From CADCVT01 sp036389155 (GTDB lineage: Bacteria > Actinomycetota > Thermoleophilia > Solirubrobacterales > Solirubrobacteraceae): 64,000 nt of DNA. Below the pieces are notes generated by a model that did not search any database, was not told the origin of the DNA, and saw nothing but the letters and a program-made list of their open reading frames with translations. Positions 50,932-59,966 of this stretch are shown here, one piece after another. Every line of letters starts with the position of its first letter. The stretch's first letter is position 1. The translations under genes and the position numbers were made by a program. The stretch covers positions 1 to 64,000 of the forward strand of contig DASVQN010000021.1 in NCBI GenBank assembly GCA_036389155.1. Direction: 5' to 3'.

Positions 50932-53900
50932 GTTGAGGTGCTTGAACGCCCTGGTGAGGGGGGTCGCCGCGATCCCGCGGTAGTCGGCCTCTCCGTCGCA
51001 CGGCGGCGGGTCATTGAGAATGTCGCCGGCTACGAGGCCGGTTCTGGCTCCGAGGATCCCGCTTGCGTACACCTCGCCGCGCTCACCCGTGGGCAACCAC
51101 GTCGGGGCGCCGCTGTCGCCCTCGAGCGCAGCACACTTGTGGTCGACGGACACCTCGACCTGGTCGGTGATCGTCCGGTCGCCCTCCGCGGGGCGCTCGT
51201 ACTCCGTGCCCGTCACCTCTCCGCAGGTCGTGAGGTTGGTGTGCGCGCCGTGCCAGCAATACGTGTCGCCCCTCCGTGCGTTCTTCTGCCCGGCGACCTT
51301 GGCGTATCGCCGCCTCTCGCCTTTCCGGTCGAGCACGATCAGGCTCGTCGCGAAGCCGTTGCGCAGGGTGATGTATCCGGCGTCCGCGTCCAGCTTGTCA
51401 CCGTCGTCGGGGTAAGCCGTCATGCCCCAGTGACCCATCATCGGCCCTCTGGGCGACAGCCATCGGGTTCCGTATGCGTAGTCCGCGTCGCCGTCCGGAT
51501 CCACTCCCGCGCAGTGTCCCGCGGTTAGCTTGAAATGCTGGCGTTTGCGTTTGTTGTTCTGGATGGCGGTTCCGGTGACGGTGAAGCCCGCCGTGCACCG
51601 CGTGCCGTCATTCCGCGATATTTGCTCGCCACCGCGCACGGGCTTGCGCCGCTTGACCTCTTCGGTGTGATCGCGCTCGACGGCCACGCGGCCCCCGTAG
51701 CGACTGATGAGCGCGCTCCTGTGCGCCTCGGTCAAGGGGTTGATGCCGATGACGACTCGATTGCGCTTTTCGTCGATCCCGAGTGAGGCGATGGCGTAAG
51801 CGTCGAGCTCGCCGGCGCGCCAGTCGTCGGAGACCTCGTTCCGCAGGGTCGCCAGCTCGGCGCGCGTGTACGCCATGGACTCGACGACCAGCCGGTCGGG
51901 ATACGGGAAGATGTCGTCAAGCGCGTTGAGATGTGTCGCGACGGCGCCCGTGAAGCCGACATGCAGCTTTCCGTCGCTCTGGCTGAGGTAGCTGCCGGAG
52001 TATGTCGCCTGATTCCCCGTGTACGCGTCGATCTCGTCCCTGGCGAAGGTGACGTCCGCTCGCCTCGTGAGCTCGAGGTTCTCGGCATCCGTCATGGGTG
52101 CGCTCCACGAGTCGATCGTCGCGTCGCGGGTCGGATCGGCCAGAAGCGTCTGCACGTACGCCGCGCTCGCGGGGAACCCGAACTGACGGCGAACCCCCAT
52201 CGCGCGATCGAGCCTCTCGGCTGGGGTGACCGTCCTCGCCGGTGCCTCACCCTCGGTACCGCCCGTGTCCGGCGGAAGCTGATCCGAGGACTCGTACGAC
52301 ACGAACGCCGGGCGGCTGAGCGCGAAGAAGTCCTCGGCCACCTCGCTCGACTCCAGCCGGCGTGGCGCGTAGGTGTAATAGATGGTGCCGACGACCACCT
52401 CGTCGACCACGTCGACGGAACGCACCGGCAACTTCGTCGCGACATCGACGTACAGCCGGGTGATGAGGTCCACGTCCTGATCGTCGACCGTCGCCGGCTC
52501 GACCTCCTCGTACAACTCGTACGTCGAACCGTGGGCCGGGGGCGGCACCTGCCAGGGCTCGACCACGTCGAGGAGCTGCCCGCTGCCGTCCGGATCGCCG
52601 TTGTCGCCGCGACTGGCCTCGAGGAGGTCGGATTCGCCAAGGAGCCGCTCGTCGCCCGCTGATGTTCCGGTCGTCGTCACGTAGGTGTCGGCGGCGCTCG
52701 GATCGCTGTCGGCGCGGATGGTCCTGATGCGCCGCTGCAGGCAGCCGGCCGCGTCCGGGTTGCAGGTCACCGGGCTCAGCGTCGCGCGATGGTCCAAGCG
52801 CTGCACACGCGCGCGCGGCGCGGCCGTTTGCACCCACTCCTCGCCGAGCGACTCGCCGCCATCGGCGGGCTTCGCCGTCCATGCCTCGGCCTGATAGACG
52901 TCGCCGCGCCGGTCGACGGTGACCGGCCAGGTCGTCGGCTCCGATGCGTTGTCCAGCTGGTCGACGGCGGTGACCTCGATGGTGTACTCGCCGTCGGGCA
53001 GGCTGTCGGTGTTCAGCGTGTAGGTCCTAGGCTTCGGGCAGCTCTCAGCAGCGCAGCTCTGTGGGCTCGGATCGGGGCTGTCGAGAGCCACCGTCCCGTT
53101 GGGGCGCTTGACCTTGACGTTGATCGCCTTCGTTCCCGAGCGGCGGTTCGTGGTGTAGAGGTTGCCGCCATCGGTTGCGGAGAGCTGCACCGTGTAGGTG
53201 GCGTCGTAGAGCCCCTCGCGCCGGTGGTCGTCGGTGCGGTTGCGGCTGTCCCAGAGCGAGCCGGTCGGTGTGGCGAGGACGGGGCCGCTCCGATCGATCT
53301 TCAGACGGAACGTCGATGCGGCGCTGTTGCGCTGCGCGGAGTCGAACGCCTTGACCGACAGGTCGGCATAGCCCTCGATCAGCTCATCGGTGGTGTAGTC
53401 GAAGAACTGCTGGTCGGGGTTGTCGCAGATCGAGGCGATGGTCCCGAGGCAGTTGTTGGTCTTCGTGTCGTTGAAGTTGCCCGAGGGCCTCGGCTTGGTG
53501 AGGGTCATCCCCAGGACGCCGGTCCCGATGTCGACGGCATCGACCGTGACGCGCCGCGACTGCGACTTGACCCAGCCGGTGGGCAGCGCGGGCGTGTGCG
53601 CGACGTTGGTGATCTGCGGCGGCAGCGAGTCCTTGATGAAGCTCCAGGTGGTCTGAGAGACCGGGTTCCCGGCGAAGTCGAACGCCTTGAAGGTGATCGT
53701 GTACTTGCCGTCCAGGTAGGTGGGGTCGTTGTTCGGGAACGTGTAGTCGAGGTACATCGGGCAGCTGTCCGTGCTCCGCGCGCCGGACGGCTGCGCCGGG
53801 TCGACCGGGCAGTCGGCGGCCTGATCCTTCGATCCGACGAGGACCCCGGGCAGAGCTTCGCTGCCGTAGGCGAGGTAGGCCTCCATCCGTCGCACCCCGG

Positions 53901-56376
53901 ACCGGCGGTTCGGGTTGGGGCCGGCCGGGTTGCCGTCGCGCGCGGTGACGCGCACGCTCGAAGGCCCATCGAGCGCCTTGCCGCGCTTGTCGTACAGCAC
54001 GCCGGTGGGCATGTCGAACGTCGGGGAGCCGCGATCGAGCTTGAGCTGCCAGGGGCGCGGGGGCTGGAGCCTGTCGGTCGGGATCACGACCGGGGTGGCC
54101 TGTCCCGGGTACGACCACTTCAGCTGCGCCTTCGCGCCGCCGCTCTGGTCGTAGTACTCCATGACGATGCGGTACCAGCCGCCGCCGATGAGGTGGCGCG
54201 TCTGGACGCCGTCGTAGGACGTCGGCGACTGGTCCTTCCACTTGTCGATGATCGGGACGTTGAAGTCGGCCGGCGTAGTGAGATCCGACTTGTATCCGCC
54301 GACGTAGAGCCGGGCGCCGTCATCGGTGTTCGTGCTGAACTTGTACTCGCCGGTGACGGGCGCGTAGACCATGCCCATCCAGCGTGCCGACCACGTCTCG
54401 GGGTCCATGCTCGGGTCCGGTGAGGTCGTGGACCAGTCGAAGTCCACGTTCGCGTCCAGTCGCCCGGCGACCGCGGGCAGCCGCAGATCGGTCTGGTGGA
54501 AGTAGGTCCCGCGCAGCCCCTTCGAGCCTTCTGGGAACCCGGGGTCGAGCTGCGAGGTGTTGCCGACGCCGTCCTTGGCGACCGCGGTCATCGTGTTCAG
54601 ACCCTCCTGCATGCTGCCCACGGTGATGGAGTACGGGTCGCGGTCGGCGGGCTGCATGCGCGGGCACAGCGCATGATGGTTGCAGCGAGTCCCCCAGTCG
54701 GGCGCGATGGTGCGCGTGTTCGCGGGCGCCTGGGAACCCCATCCCGTCGAGGTGATGTCGAGCCACTCGATGCCTGTGCTCGTGTCGAACGCCCAGATCG
54801 GCAGTCTTGTGCTCGTCGGCCAGTTGACCCAGCTCTTCGGCAGCGCGGAGGCCACCTGTGGGCGGTCGTCCTCGTAGACGTGCACGTACGCCACGCCGAC
54901 CTGTGCGGCGAAGTACGGCCGGTTCGCGGTTGACGTGGCCACGAGCTTGAACGTCGCGGTGTCACCGGCCTCGCCGGTCCCCGGAGCACACGTCGAGCTG
55001 CACGTCTGGAAGTAGGCGCCATAGAACAGGTCGGTCCGCATGATGGGCGTCCCGTACCATCCGCCCGGTGCGCCGCTGATCGGCTGGCGCGCCACCCCGA
55101 GCTCGAGCCGAGTGCCGTCGACGTAGTCCTGATCGACGAGGTTCCACTCGACCTGCGAGATCCGCGAGTGGCCCGGCGCGCGGAAGTTCCACGCGCCGCT
55201 GTCGCCGGCGCTGAACAAGTATCCCGTCGTGCCCCAACTCAGGTTGCGGATGTACAGCCCGTTCCCCAGCCAGGTCGACTGGCCCGCCCAGCTGAGGCCC
55301 GCGAAGTTGCCGTAGCCGAGGTACTGCCAAGCGTCGTAGCGGTCGCGCATCGCGTCGCCTTCGCCACGCCGCTCCCAGTTGAAGTACGTGATCGCCTCCG
55401 GATCGACTAGCAGCGGGTACGCCAGGTCGCGCTCGCGGTGCGCCATGTCGATCGTGAGCCGGCCGCCCGACAGCGTCCACTCGAGCTCGACGGGCCGATG
55501 ATCGGCATCCCACGCGACCGGGGCCGTCACGACGCCGATGATGTCATCGCCGTGCCGGACCTGGATGCCGGAACCGTCGGGCAGCCGCGCCAGCTCGTAG
55601 TCGGCCGCCGCGTCGAGGTTGAGCTCGAAATGCTCAGGGCTGGCGACCGACCGGACCTGCAGATCGATCTCAAAGCCGCCCACGGTCGGCCGCACGACGA
55701 TGTCGGTGTCCGTCATCGCTTCCGCGTAGAAGACGGTGTCGCCCGAGACGACCGGCTCGGCATGGCCGCCGGCCCCGACGGGCGTGACGACCAGCCCCAT
55801 GTCGGAGATCCTGAGTCCCTCTGCGAGGTCGTCGGCGAGCCGGATGTCGGCGAGCGGGTTCACGGACCGGAACTCGCGCCCCACCCGTGTCAGCGCGAGG
55901 TCGACCGGGCGCTTTCGCCCGGCGTCGTCGCTAGCCCGCATTGGAACGGTGGAGGTGACCAGCTGGTTCGTCGCGCCGTCAGGAGCGATGAGGCGCGCGG
56001 CGAAATCGCCCTCGTACTCGGCGATCTGATGTCCGGGGGGAAGCTGTGGACCGCGCCACGCCGGCAGCAGCACCCGCTCGGGATGCCGGCTCTTAAGAAG
56101 GTCCAGCGCTCCGGCGCGCGTCAAGCCCCGGAACGCCGTGCGGGATTCGAGGCGCCGGTTGCGCTCGACTGCGCTCGCGCCGTTCGCGCGGGCGGCCTGC
56201 TCCCGGGCAGCCTCCTCATTGACCTCCTGGTCGCCCGGCTGAAGGCCGACCGGTGGTGCAGCGACCGCCGCGCTGCTCGCCATCACGCACACGAGCGCCG
56301 CAGCTGCTAGCGACATGCGCGCTACGCATGAGACGAATCCCACTCGAGGTCCAACCAACGAACGAAAAACCGACAC
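50887..56376 (-). CDS. Giant secreted multi-domain trypsin-like protease
   Basis: 1829 residues with GTG start at 56376 and a signal peptide (MSLAAAALVCVMASSAAVAA). The first 500 residues are RHS/surface-type beta domains (LLVDPEAITYFNWE; QYLGYGNFAGLSWAGQSTWL). Residues about 630-760 resemble a PA14 carbohydrate-binding domain (GLRGTYFHQTDLRLPAVAG ... YKFSTNTDDGARLYVGG). Several Ig-like repeats follow (DGKYTITFKAFDFAGNPVSQ; DGEYTIEVTAVDQLDNASEP). The C-terminal 220 residues are a chymotrypsin-fold protease with H1621 (LTAGHCA), D1665 (DADAGY) and S1755 (GDSGAP). Uninterrupted over 5.5 kb. It probably acts on extracellular or surface substrates. Confidence 0.9.
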   Translation of the reverse strand: MSVFRSLVGPRVGFVSCVARMSLAAAALVCVMASSAAVAAPPVGLQPGDQEVNEEAAREQAARANGASAVERNRRLESRTAFRGLTRAGALDLLKSRHPERVLLPAWRGPQLPPGHQIAEYEGDFAARLIAPDGATNQLVTSTVPMRASDDAGRKRPVDLALTRVGREFRSVNPLADIRLADDLAEGLRISDMGLVVTPVGAGGHAEPVVSGDTVFYAEAMTDTDIVVRPTVGGFEIDLQVRSVASPEHFELNLDAAADYELARLPDGSGIQVRHGDDIIGVVTAPVAWDADHRPVELEWTLSGGRLTIDMAHRERDLAYPLLVDPEAITYFNWERRGEGDAMRDRYDAWQYLGYGNFAGLSWAGQSTWLGNGLYIRNLSWGTTGYLFSAGDSGAWNFRAPGHSRISQVEWNLVDQDYVDGTRLELGVARQPISGAPGGWYGTPIMRTDLFYGAYFQTCSSTCAPGTGEAGDTATFKLVATSTANRPYFAAQVGVAYVHVYEDDRPQVASALPKSWVNWPTSTRLPIWAFDTSTGIEWLDITSTGWGSQAPANTRTIAPDWGTRCNHHALCPRMQPADRDPYSITVGSMQEGLNTMTAVAKDGVGNTSQLDPGFPEGSKGLRGTYFHQTDLRLPAVAGRLDANVDFDWSTTSPDPSMDPETWSARWMGMVYAPVTGEYKFSTNTDDGARLYVGGYKSDLTTPADFNVPIIDKWKDQSPTSYDGVQTRHLIGGGWYRIVMEYYDQSGGAKAQLKWSYPGQATPVVIPTDRLQPPRPWQLKLDRGSPTFDMPTGVLYDKRGKALDGPSSVRVTARDGNPAGPNPNRRSGVRRMEAYLAYGSEALPGVLVGSKDQAADCPVDPAQPSGARSTDSCPMYLDYTFPNNDPTYLDGKYTITFKAFDFAGNPVSQTTWSFIKDSLPPQITNVAHTPALPTGWVKSQSRRVTVDAVDIGTGVLGMTLTKPRPSGNFNDTKTNNCLGTIASICDNPDQQFFDYTTDELIEGYADLSVKAFDSAQRNSAASTFRLKIDRSGPVLATPTGSLWDSRNRTDDHRREGLYDATYTVQLSATDGGNLYTTNRRSGTKAINVKVKRPNGTVALDSPDPSPQSCAAESCPKPRTYTLNTDSLPDGEYTIEVTAVDQLDNASEPTTWPVTVDRRGDVYQAEAWTAKPADGGESLGEEWVQTAAPRARVQRLDHRATLSPVTCNPDAAGCLQRRIRTIRADSDPSAADTYVTTTGTSAGDERLLGESDLLEASRGDNGDPDGSGQLLDVVEPWQVPPPAHGSTYELYEEVEPATVDDQDVDLITRLYVDVATKLPVRSVDVVDEVVVGTIYYTYAPRRLESSEVAEDFFALSRPAFVSYESSDQLPPDTGGTEGEAPARTVTPAERLDRAMGVRRQFGFPASAAYVQTLLADPTRDATIDSWSAPMTDAENLELTRRADVTFARDEIDAYTGNQATYSGSYLSQSDGKLHVGFTGAVATHLNALDDIFPYPDRLVVESMAYTRAELATLRNEVSDDWRAGELDAYAIASLGIDEKRNRVVIGINPLTEAHRSALISRYGGRVAVERDHTEEVKRRKPVRGGEQISRNDGTRCTAGFTVTGTAIQNNKRKRQHFKLTAGHCAGVDPDGDADYAYGTRWLSPRGPMMGHWGMTAYPDDGDKLDADAGYITLRNGFATSLIVLDRKGERRRYAKVAGQKNARRGDTYCWHGAHTNLTTCGEVTGTEYERPAEGDRTITDQVEVSVDHKCAALEGDSGAPTWLPTGERGEVYASGILGARTGLVAGDILNDPPPCDGEADYRGIAATPLTRAFKHLNSAGNPLTVLISEGT

Positions 56377-56977
56377 AGACCGCCCCTAACCAACTCGAGT
56401 CGTACATACGGCTAAGCGCGCTATCGACAGTTCAAGCATCTTTCCTGAACGCGAGCTGCGCTACGACGCGACCTCGTACGCTCGGAGGCTCAGCCAGCGC
56501 TGCCGGCCCCCCCTCGTCTTCGGCGCCCCGACCGCCTCGCGCGCGTTGTGTCGCTCGCCCTCCCGAGCGGGCGAGCCATCGTTGCCACTGATCGCCACAC
56601 GCCGTGCTATCAGCGCGGCGACTATCCCGAGGACTGTCCCGCAGGCCGCCGGACCCGTGTCGTAATCTCCGATGAACACGGGGCGCAGGGCAGAAAGCGC
56701 GCCGGTCTCGAAAACCGTTGTGCCGGTAACCCCGGCACCGTGGGTTCGAATCCCGCCCCCTCCCCTCGGCGCATGGTTGCTGGAGATCTCGCCAGCAGGC
56801 GCATACGTCGCCTGTCTTCGCCGCCGGGAAAACGACTTCCTCAAACTTCCCCAAGGGCTCTGAGCGGACTCGATGAGCGCCGCGGTGCTCGGGGGTCGGG
56901 CAGCGCGGGTGAAGCGGTCTTAGGAGACCGTTGCATAGCGTCCTAGCTGCTTTGCGAAAAGCCGGCGATGAGCTCGG
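56377..56977. other. Intergenic region with tRNA scar
   Basis: About 600 bases between the protease start and the DUF4238 gene. It contains the tRNA-Ser fragment at 56702-56765 and otherwise no supported gene. Minus-strand frames across the tRNA sequence are artefacts. Confidence 0.6.
56702..56765 (+). other. tRNA-Ser(CGA) 3' half (attachment-site scar)
   Basis: The sequence runs from the 5' strand of the anticodon stem (CCGGT-CTCGAAA-ACCGT, anticodon CGA) through the long variable arm (TGTGCCGGTAACCCCGGCAC) and the T arm (GTGGGTTCGAATCCCGCC) to the acceptor end CCCTCC. A matching 5' acceptor and D arm are not found upstream, so the tRNA is incomplete. The cut falls at the anticodon stem, a common crossover point for tRNA-targeting integrases. 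Confidence 0.7.
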
Positions 56978-58136
56978 TTACCGCTCTTGCGGCGACACCC
57001 GGAGGGTCATCGACGTCGACGACGACGTACCCCATGCGTCGCGCGCCTCCGCGCCCTCAACGATCAGCTCCGGTGGCCAACCACGCGCCGCGTATCGAGC
57101 TCGCACGGACGGGCTCACGAACTCGATCGGTGTGAGGATGACTTGCTTGAGCGACCGCGGACCAGAAACCTTGCTCGTGCACTGCTCCGCTTGCTCGCGC
57201 ACGATCCGGACGGCATCTTCCGTCCTGCCGAAGATCCGTCGCTGCGCCCACCCATAAGTCATGAGAATTCAGCGCGCGGACGCGCTCAGGATCGAGCCGG
57301 TCGATCGCGAGACCGAAGTTGCTGGGCCTCATCAGGAGTCCCAGCGCAGGGGCGAGGGGATAGAAGCTGCGCGCCCCAGTGAGCTCTCCCAGGCGTTTCC
57401 GCTCCAACGAGCTTCCGGAGTCGGATCGACCATCGACACCGGGCGGTCCGAGGTGATGAATCCATGCCGTCCGTGCTCACGATCGTCCAATCGAGCGCGT
57501 GGACGGTCGCAGCCGTCTCATGAGCGTCATCTACCAGCTGCCGAACCGCGCCGGCCCAAGGCTGTTCGAAGCGGGCCCGCCCCTCGAACAACTGTCCGAG
57601 CATGCGCTCGCGGATCGCTTCGTCATCGCCGGACGGAGCGACCTTCTCGAGAGCGTCGCCCATGCGCTGGCGGAAGCCCGCCTGGGTGGCGAGATCGATC
57701 GCCGACTCGACCTCGAACGCGGCCTGACGCAGTCGCTCGCGTCGCTCGAGGCCTTTGGGAGTTCGAATCTCTTGGAAGACGAGGTAGTACGCGATCGTCT
57801 GGCGGTCGGCGGGGGTCAGGCTTGAGGGCTTACGGCGGAGGCGGCCATCGCTTTGGCGGCGTGCGTCTCGACCCGAGAAGAAAAGACCTCGAGGCTGCTC
57901 GACCGGTTCCCCGACGCGTCTTCATACGAGTACATCTCGATCTCGTAGGCGGCGTCGTGGGGACGTGTTCGCGCTACGCCCCCAGACTCGATGTCGAGGT
58001 GGAACAGCCACCCCTTCCGATCGCCTCGCGGTGTCGCGGACTCGGCAAGCGCGAAGGCGGGAACGAAATGGTGTCGGCGCGCGGTCGTGGGTGGGGTACG
58101 AGCGGCGTCCTTCGACGTAGTCGCGCATCTCGACAA
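56978..58136 (-). pseudogene. DUF4238 family protein with three frame changes
   Basis: From about 58136 (TTG) the protein reads TTARRHHFVPAFALAESATP, the H-H-x-V-P-x-x-x-L opening of DUF4238. It continues with YEIEMYSYEDASGN and EVFSSRVETHAAKAMAA. Near 57830 it passes into the frame encoding SLTPADRQTIAYYLVFQEIR and TPKGLERRERLRQAAFEVES, then QPWAGAVRQLVDDAHETAA. Near 57420 and 57270 it changes again, through ERKRLGELTGARSFYPLAPA and ending with SLKQVILTPIEFVSPSVRAR. DUF4238 proteins appear in defence-like and mobile contexts; the function is not established. Confidence 0.65.
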
Positions 58137-58544
58137 CGAGCGGGCTCACATCGACCTCATTGGCGGCCACGGCCGGATCGTTGCGTCGGCGTCGGATGTC
58201 ACGCGCCCGTCGAATGGGTTCCGCCGAAGCGACACGTTCGATCCGCTGCGCAACGACGCGCGGACTTGCGGAACGCGCTACACCGTTCGATGAGGTTCGA
58301 CCAAATTTGAACGCGCGATCGGCATCGGCGAGCGCGCTCGCGAAGCGAGATCGAGTCGATTCGCCGCCATTGCTCGAACGCGGTTGTAGCAAAGCCCCCT
58401 TGGGGGGCAGCGGCCCGCTGGAAGCAGAGACTGGCTTGCCGATCGACATGCGTACGGTCCGCCGTGAGTACGCGGCCCATCCGGCGCCTGCAGGCATGCA
58501 GCTGGACGGGTTCAGAGCAGCGAGGCTGTCTGAAAACCAGCGCT
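58137..58544. other. Gene-free stretch
   Basis: About 400 bases. A short GCCCCC-TT-GGGGGG hairpin at 58394-58408 is the only feature noticed. Frames on either strand lack domain support. Confidence 0.5.
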
Positions 58545-58853
58545 TTAGTACCACTCGACGTCGAACGGCTCCGAAACAGGGCGCGGGCGAACGTAGTCCT
58601 GGCAGGGCGGACGATGGACGAGGTACAGACGCCGGCTGGCGTTTACCTTCGATTCCCGAGCGAGAGCGGCACGCGCCGTATCGACGTCCGCGAAGCCGTC
58701 GCGCAACTCGACGTGGACCGCCGGGCCTTCAAGGACCTCGATGAGGGCGGCGACATCGCCCGGCGAGTCGCGAATCCGCCCGACGGCGACCTTCCGGACG
58801 TGGTTCGCGTTGAAGTGGAGGACAGCCTTGTCGTCGCCATCGGCGGTCGTCAC
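58545..58853 (-). CDS. Unknown 102-residue protein
   Basis: GTG 58853. Codon use is normal for the region and the sequence is domain-like: TTADGDDKAVLHFNANHVRK, VAVGRIRDSPGDVAALIEVL, EGPAVHVELRDGFADVDTAR, and KVNASRRLYLVHRPPCQDYV. Beta strands alternate with helices, and the end is acidic. It has no signal peptide or membrane helix. The gene is divergent from the CHAT operon start 213 bases away and could share its control region. Not recognised. Confidence 0.55.
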   Translation of the reverse strand: MTTADGDDKAVLHFNANHVRKVAVGRIRDSPGDVAALIEVLEGPAVHVELRDGFADVDTARAALARESKVNASRRLYLVHRPPCQDYVRPRPVSEPFDVEWY

Positions 58854-59066
58854 GCGCGGACCGCACGGAGCAGAGGTGCGCGGCGGCGGAACTGGTCGCG
58901 ACGCCGGACTTTGAATCGCGCATGTCGCAGTGCGAGCGAGCGGCGCCCCACCCGCCGAGCCACGCTTCCCCTGCCCGTTGTCCCGAGGCCGATGATTGCG
59001 TCGATATACGCGCGAAGTGATCAGGTCAGCTTGACTGAGCTTCAGTTGGCCTGTTATTGGTAGGGC

Positions 59067-59966
59067 ATGGCGGCCGACGAGCTCCTGCTCGAAATCGAGC
59101 CTGACGAGCTTCCGGCCGGGCGCGCCGAGCTGCTGGCTGCGGCCGCGGATGCGCTCGACGCGCGCGGCGGCCATCTCGCGCCTGGGACGCGCCGGGGGAC
59201 GAAGGAGGGCAACCTCGCCCTGGACTTCAACGACGACGTGGCTGAGCTCACGAAGCCCGAAGTCCTCCCGCTGGACCTCGCTCATCTGACGGCCGAGGCG
59301 CAAGTCGAGCAGCGCGAGCTCTTGAAGCGCTGGCGCTTCTACTGGCTGAAGTTCCCGCTCAACCTCTGGACGCGCCCCGGCTGGGGCTTCAACCAGCTGC
59401 AGTTCGTCGCCGCCTTCAACGCAGATACGCCCGAGGATGCTCGCCCACGCGTACACGACGCGATCCCGACGCAGGAGTACGCGACGATCGCCTCTGCGAA
59501 GGCGCAACTCAGCGTGGGCGTCGCCGGCGACTTCCGCTTTGCCGCCGAGATCCCGCCCGTCGCGCTCGACGCCGTCGGCCTACCGGCTGAGCTCCAGGCG
59601 AAGCTCAAGGCGAGCGCCGGAGGAGAGCTCGGCTTCGCCCTGACCCCGCAGCCCTACGAGGTGCGCGTCCCGATCATCAAACGGTCGAACCCGGACCTCG
59701 ACACCATCAGATGGCGTCTCGAAGGAGGACGGATGGTCCAGGAGAAGGATCCGGGGTTGCGCGTCGTCCTGAAGGTCCCGCGCGGCACGGACATACTCGA
59801 GGTGCGCGCGGCCATGCGCGCGCGTCGCAACTGGAACAGCTTCGACTCCGACCTGCAGGGGGTCTTCCTCTCGCTCAAGGAGCGCTTCAAGAGCTTCTTC
59901 ACCCGCGGTGCGCCGATCGCCGACTCGCGCGCGTGGGACCTCAGCGACCAGCTCGTGCGGGAGTAG
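59067..59966 (+). CDS. Unknown 299-residue protein, first gene of the CHAT operon
   Basis: ATG 59067. The N-terminus is acidic and helical (LLLEIEPDELPAGRAELLAA). The middle is beta-rich with aromatic runs (WRFYWLKFPLNLWTRPGWGF; NQLQFVAAFNADTPEDARPR), then ASAKAQLSVGVAGDFRFAAE and a Gly/Ala stretch (LKASAGGELGFAL). The C-terminal part reads DTIRWRLEGGRMVQEKDPGL, VVLKVPRGTDILEVRAAMRA and VFLSLKERFKSFFT. The middle region has the look of an amphipathic beta structure. The stop is directly followed by the CHAT gene. I do not recognise it; it may be the protease's substrate, effector or sensor. Confidence 0.75.
   Translation: MAADELLLEIEPDELPAGRAELLAAAADALDARGGHLAPGTRRGTKEGNLALDFNDDVAELTKPEVLPLDLAHLTAEAQVEQRELLKRWRFYWLKFPLNLWTRPGWGFNQLQFVAAFNADTPEDARPRVHDAIPTQEYATIASAKAQLSVGVAGDFRFAAEIPPVALDAVGLPAELQAKLKASAGGELGFALTPQPYEVRVPIIKRSNPDLDTIRWRLEGGRMVQEKDPGLRVVLKVPRGTDILEVRAAMRARRNWNSFDSDLQGVFLSLKERFKSFFTRGAPIADSRAWDLSDQLVRE

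Noticed and set aside
56432..56854. Minus-strand protein containing GRDSNPRCRGYRHNGFRD
   Set aside because: It is the antisense of the tRNA-Ser(CGA) fragment and has no other coding support.
59067..59966. Gasdermin assignment for the first gene of the CHAT operon
   Set aside because: The position next to a caspase-like protease is suggestive, but I cannot find a bacterial gasdermin N-terminal pattern, so it is left as unknown.
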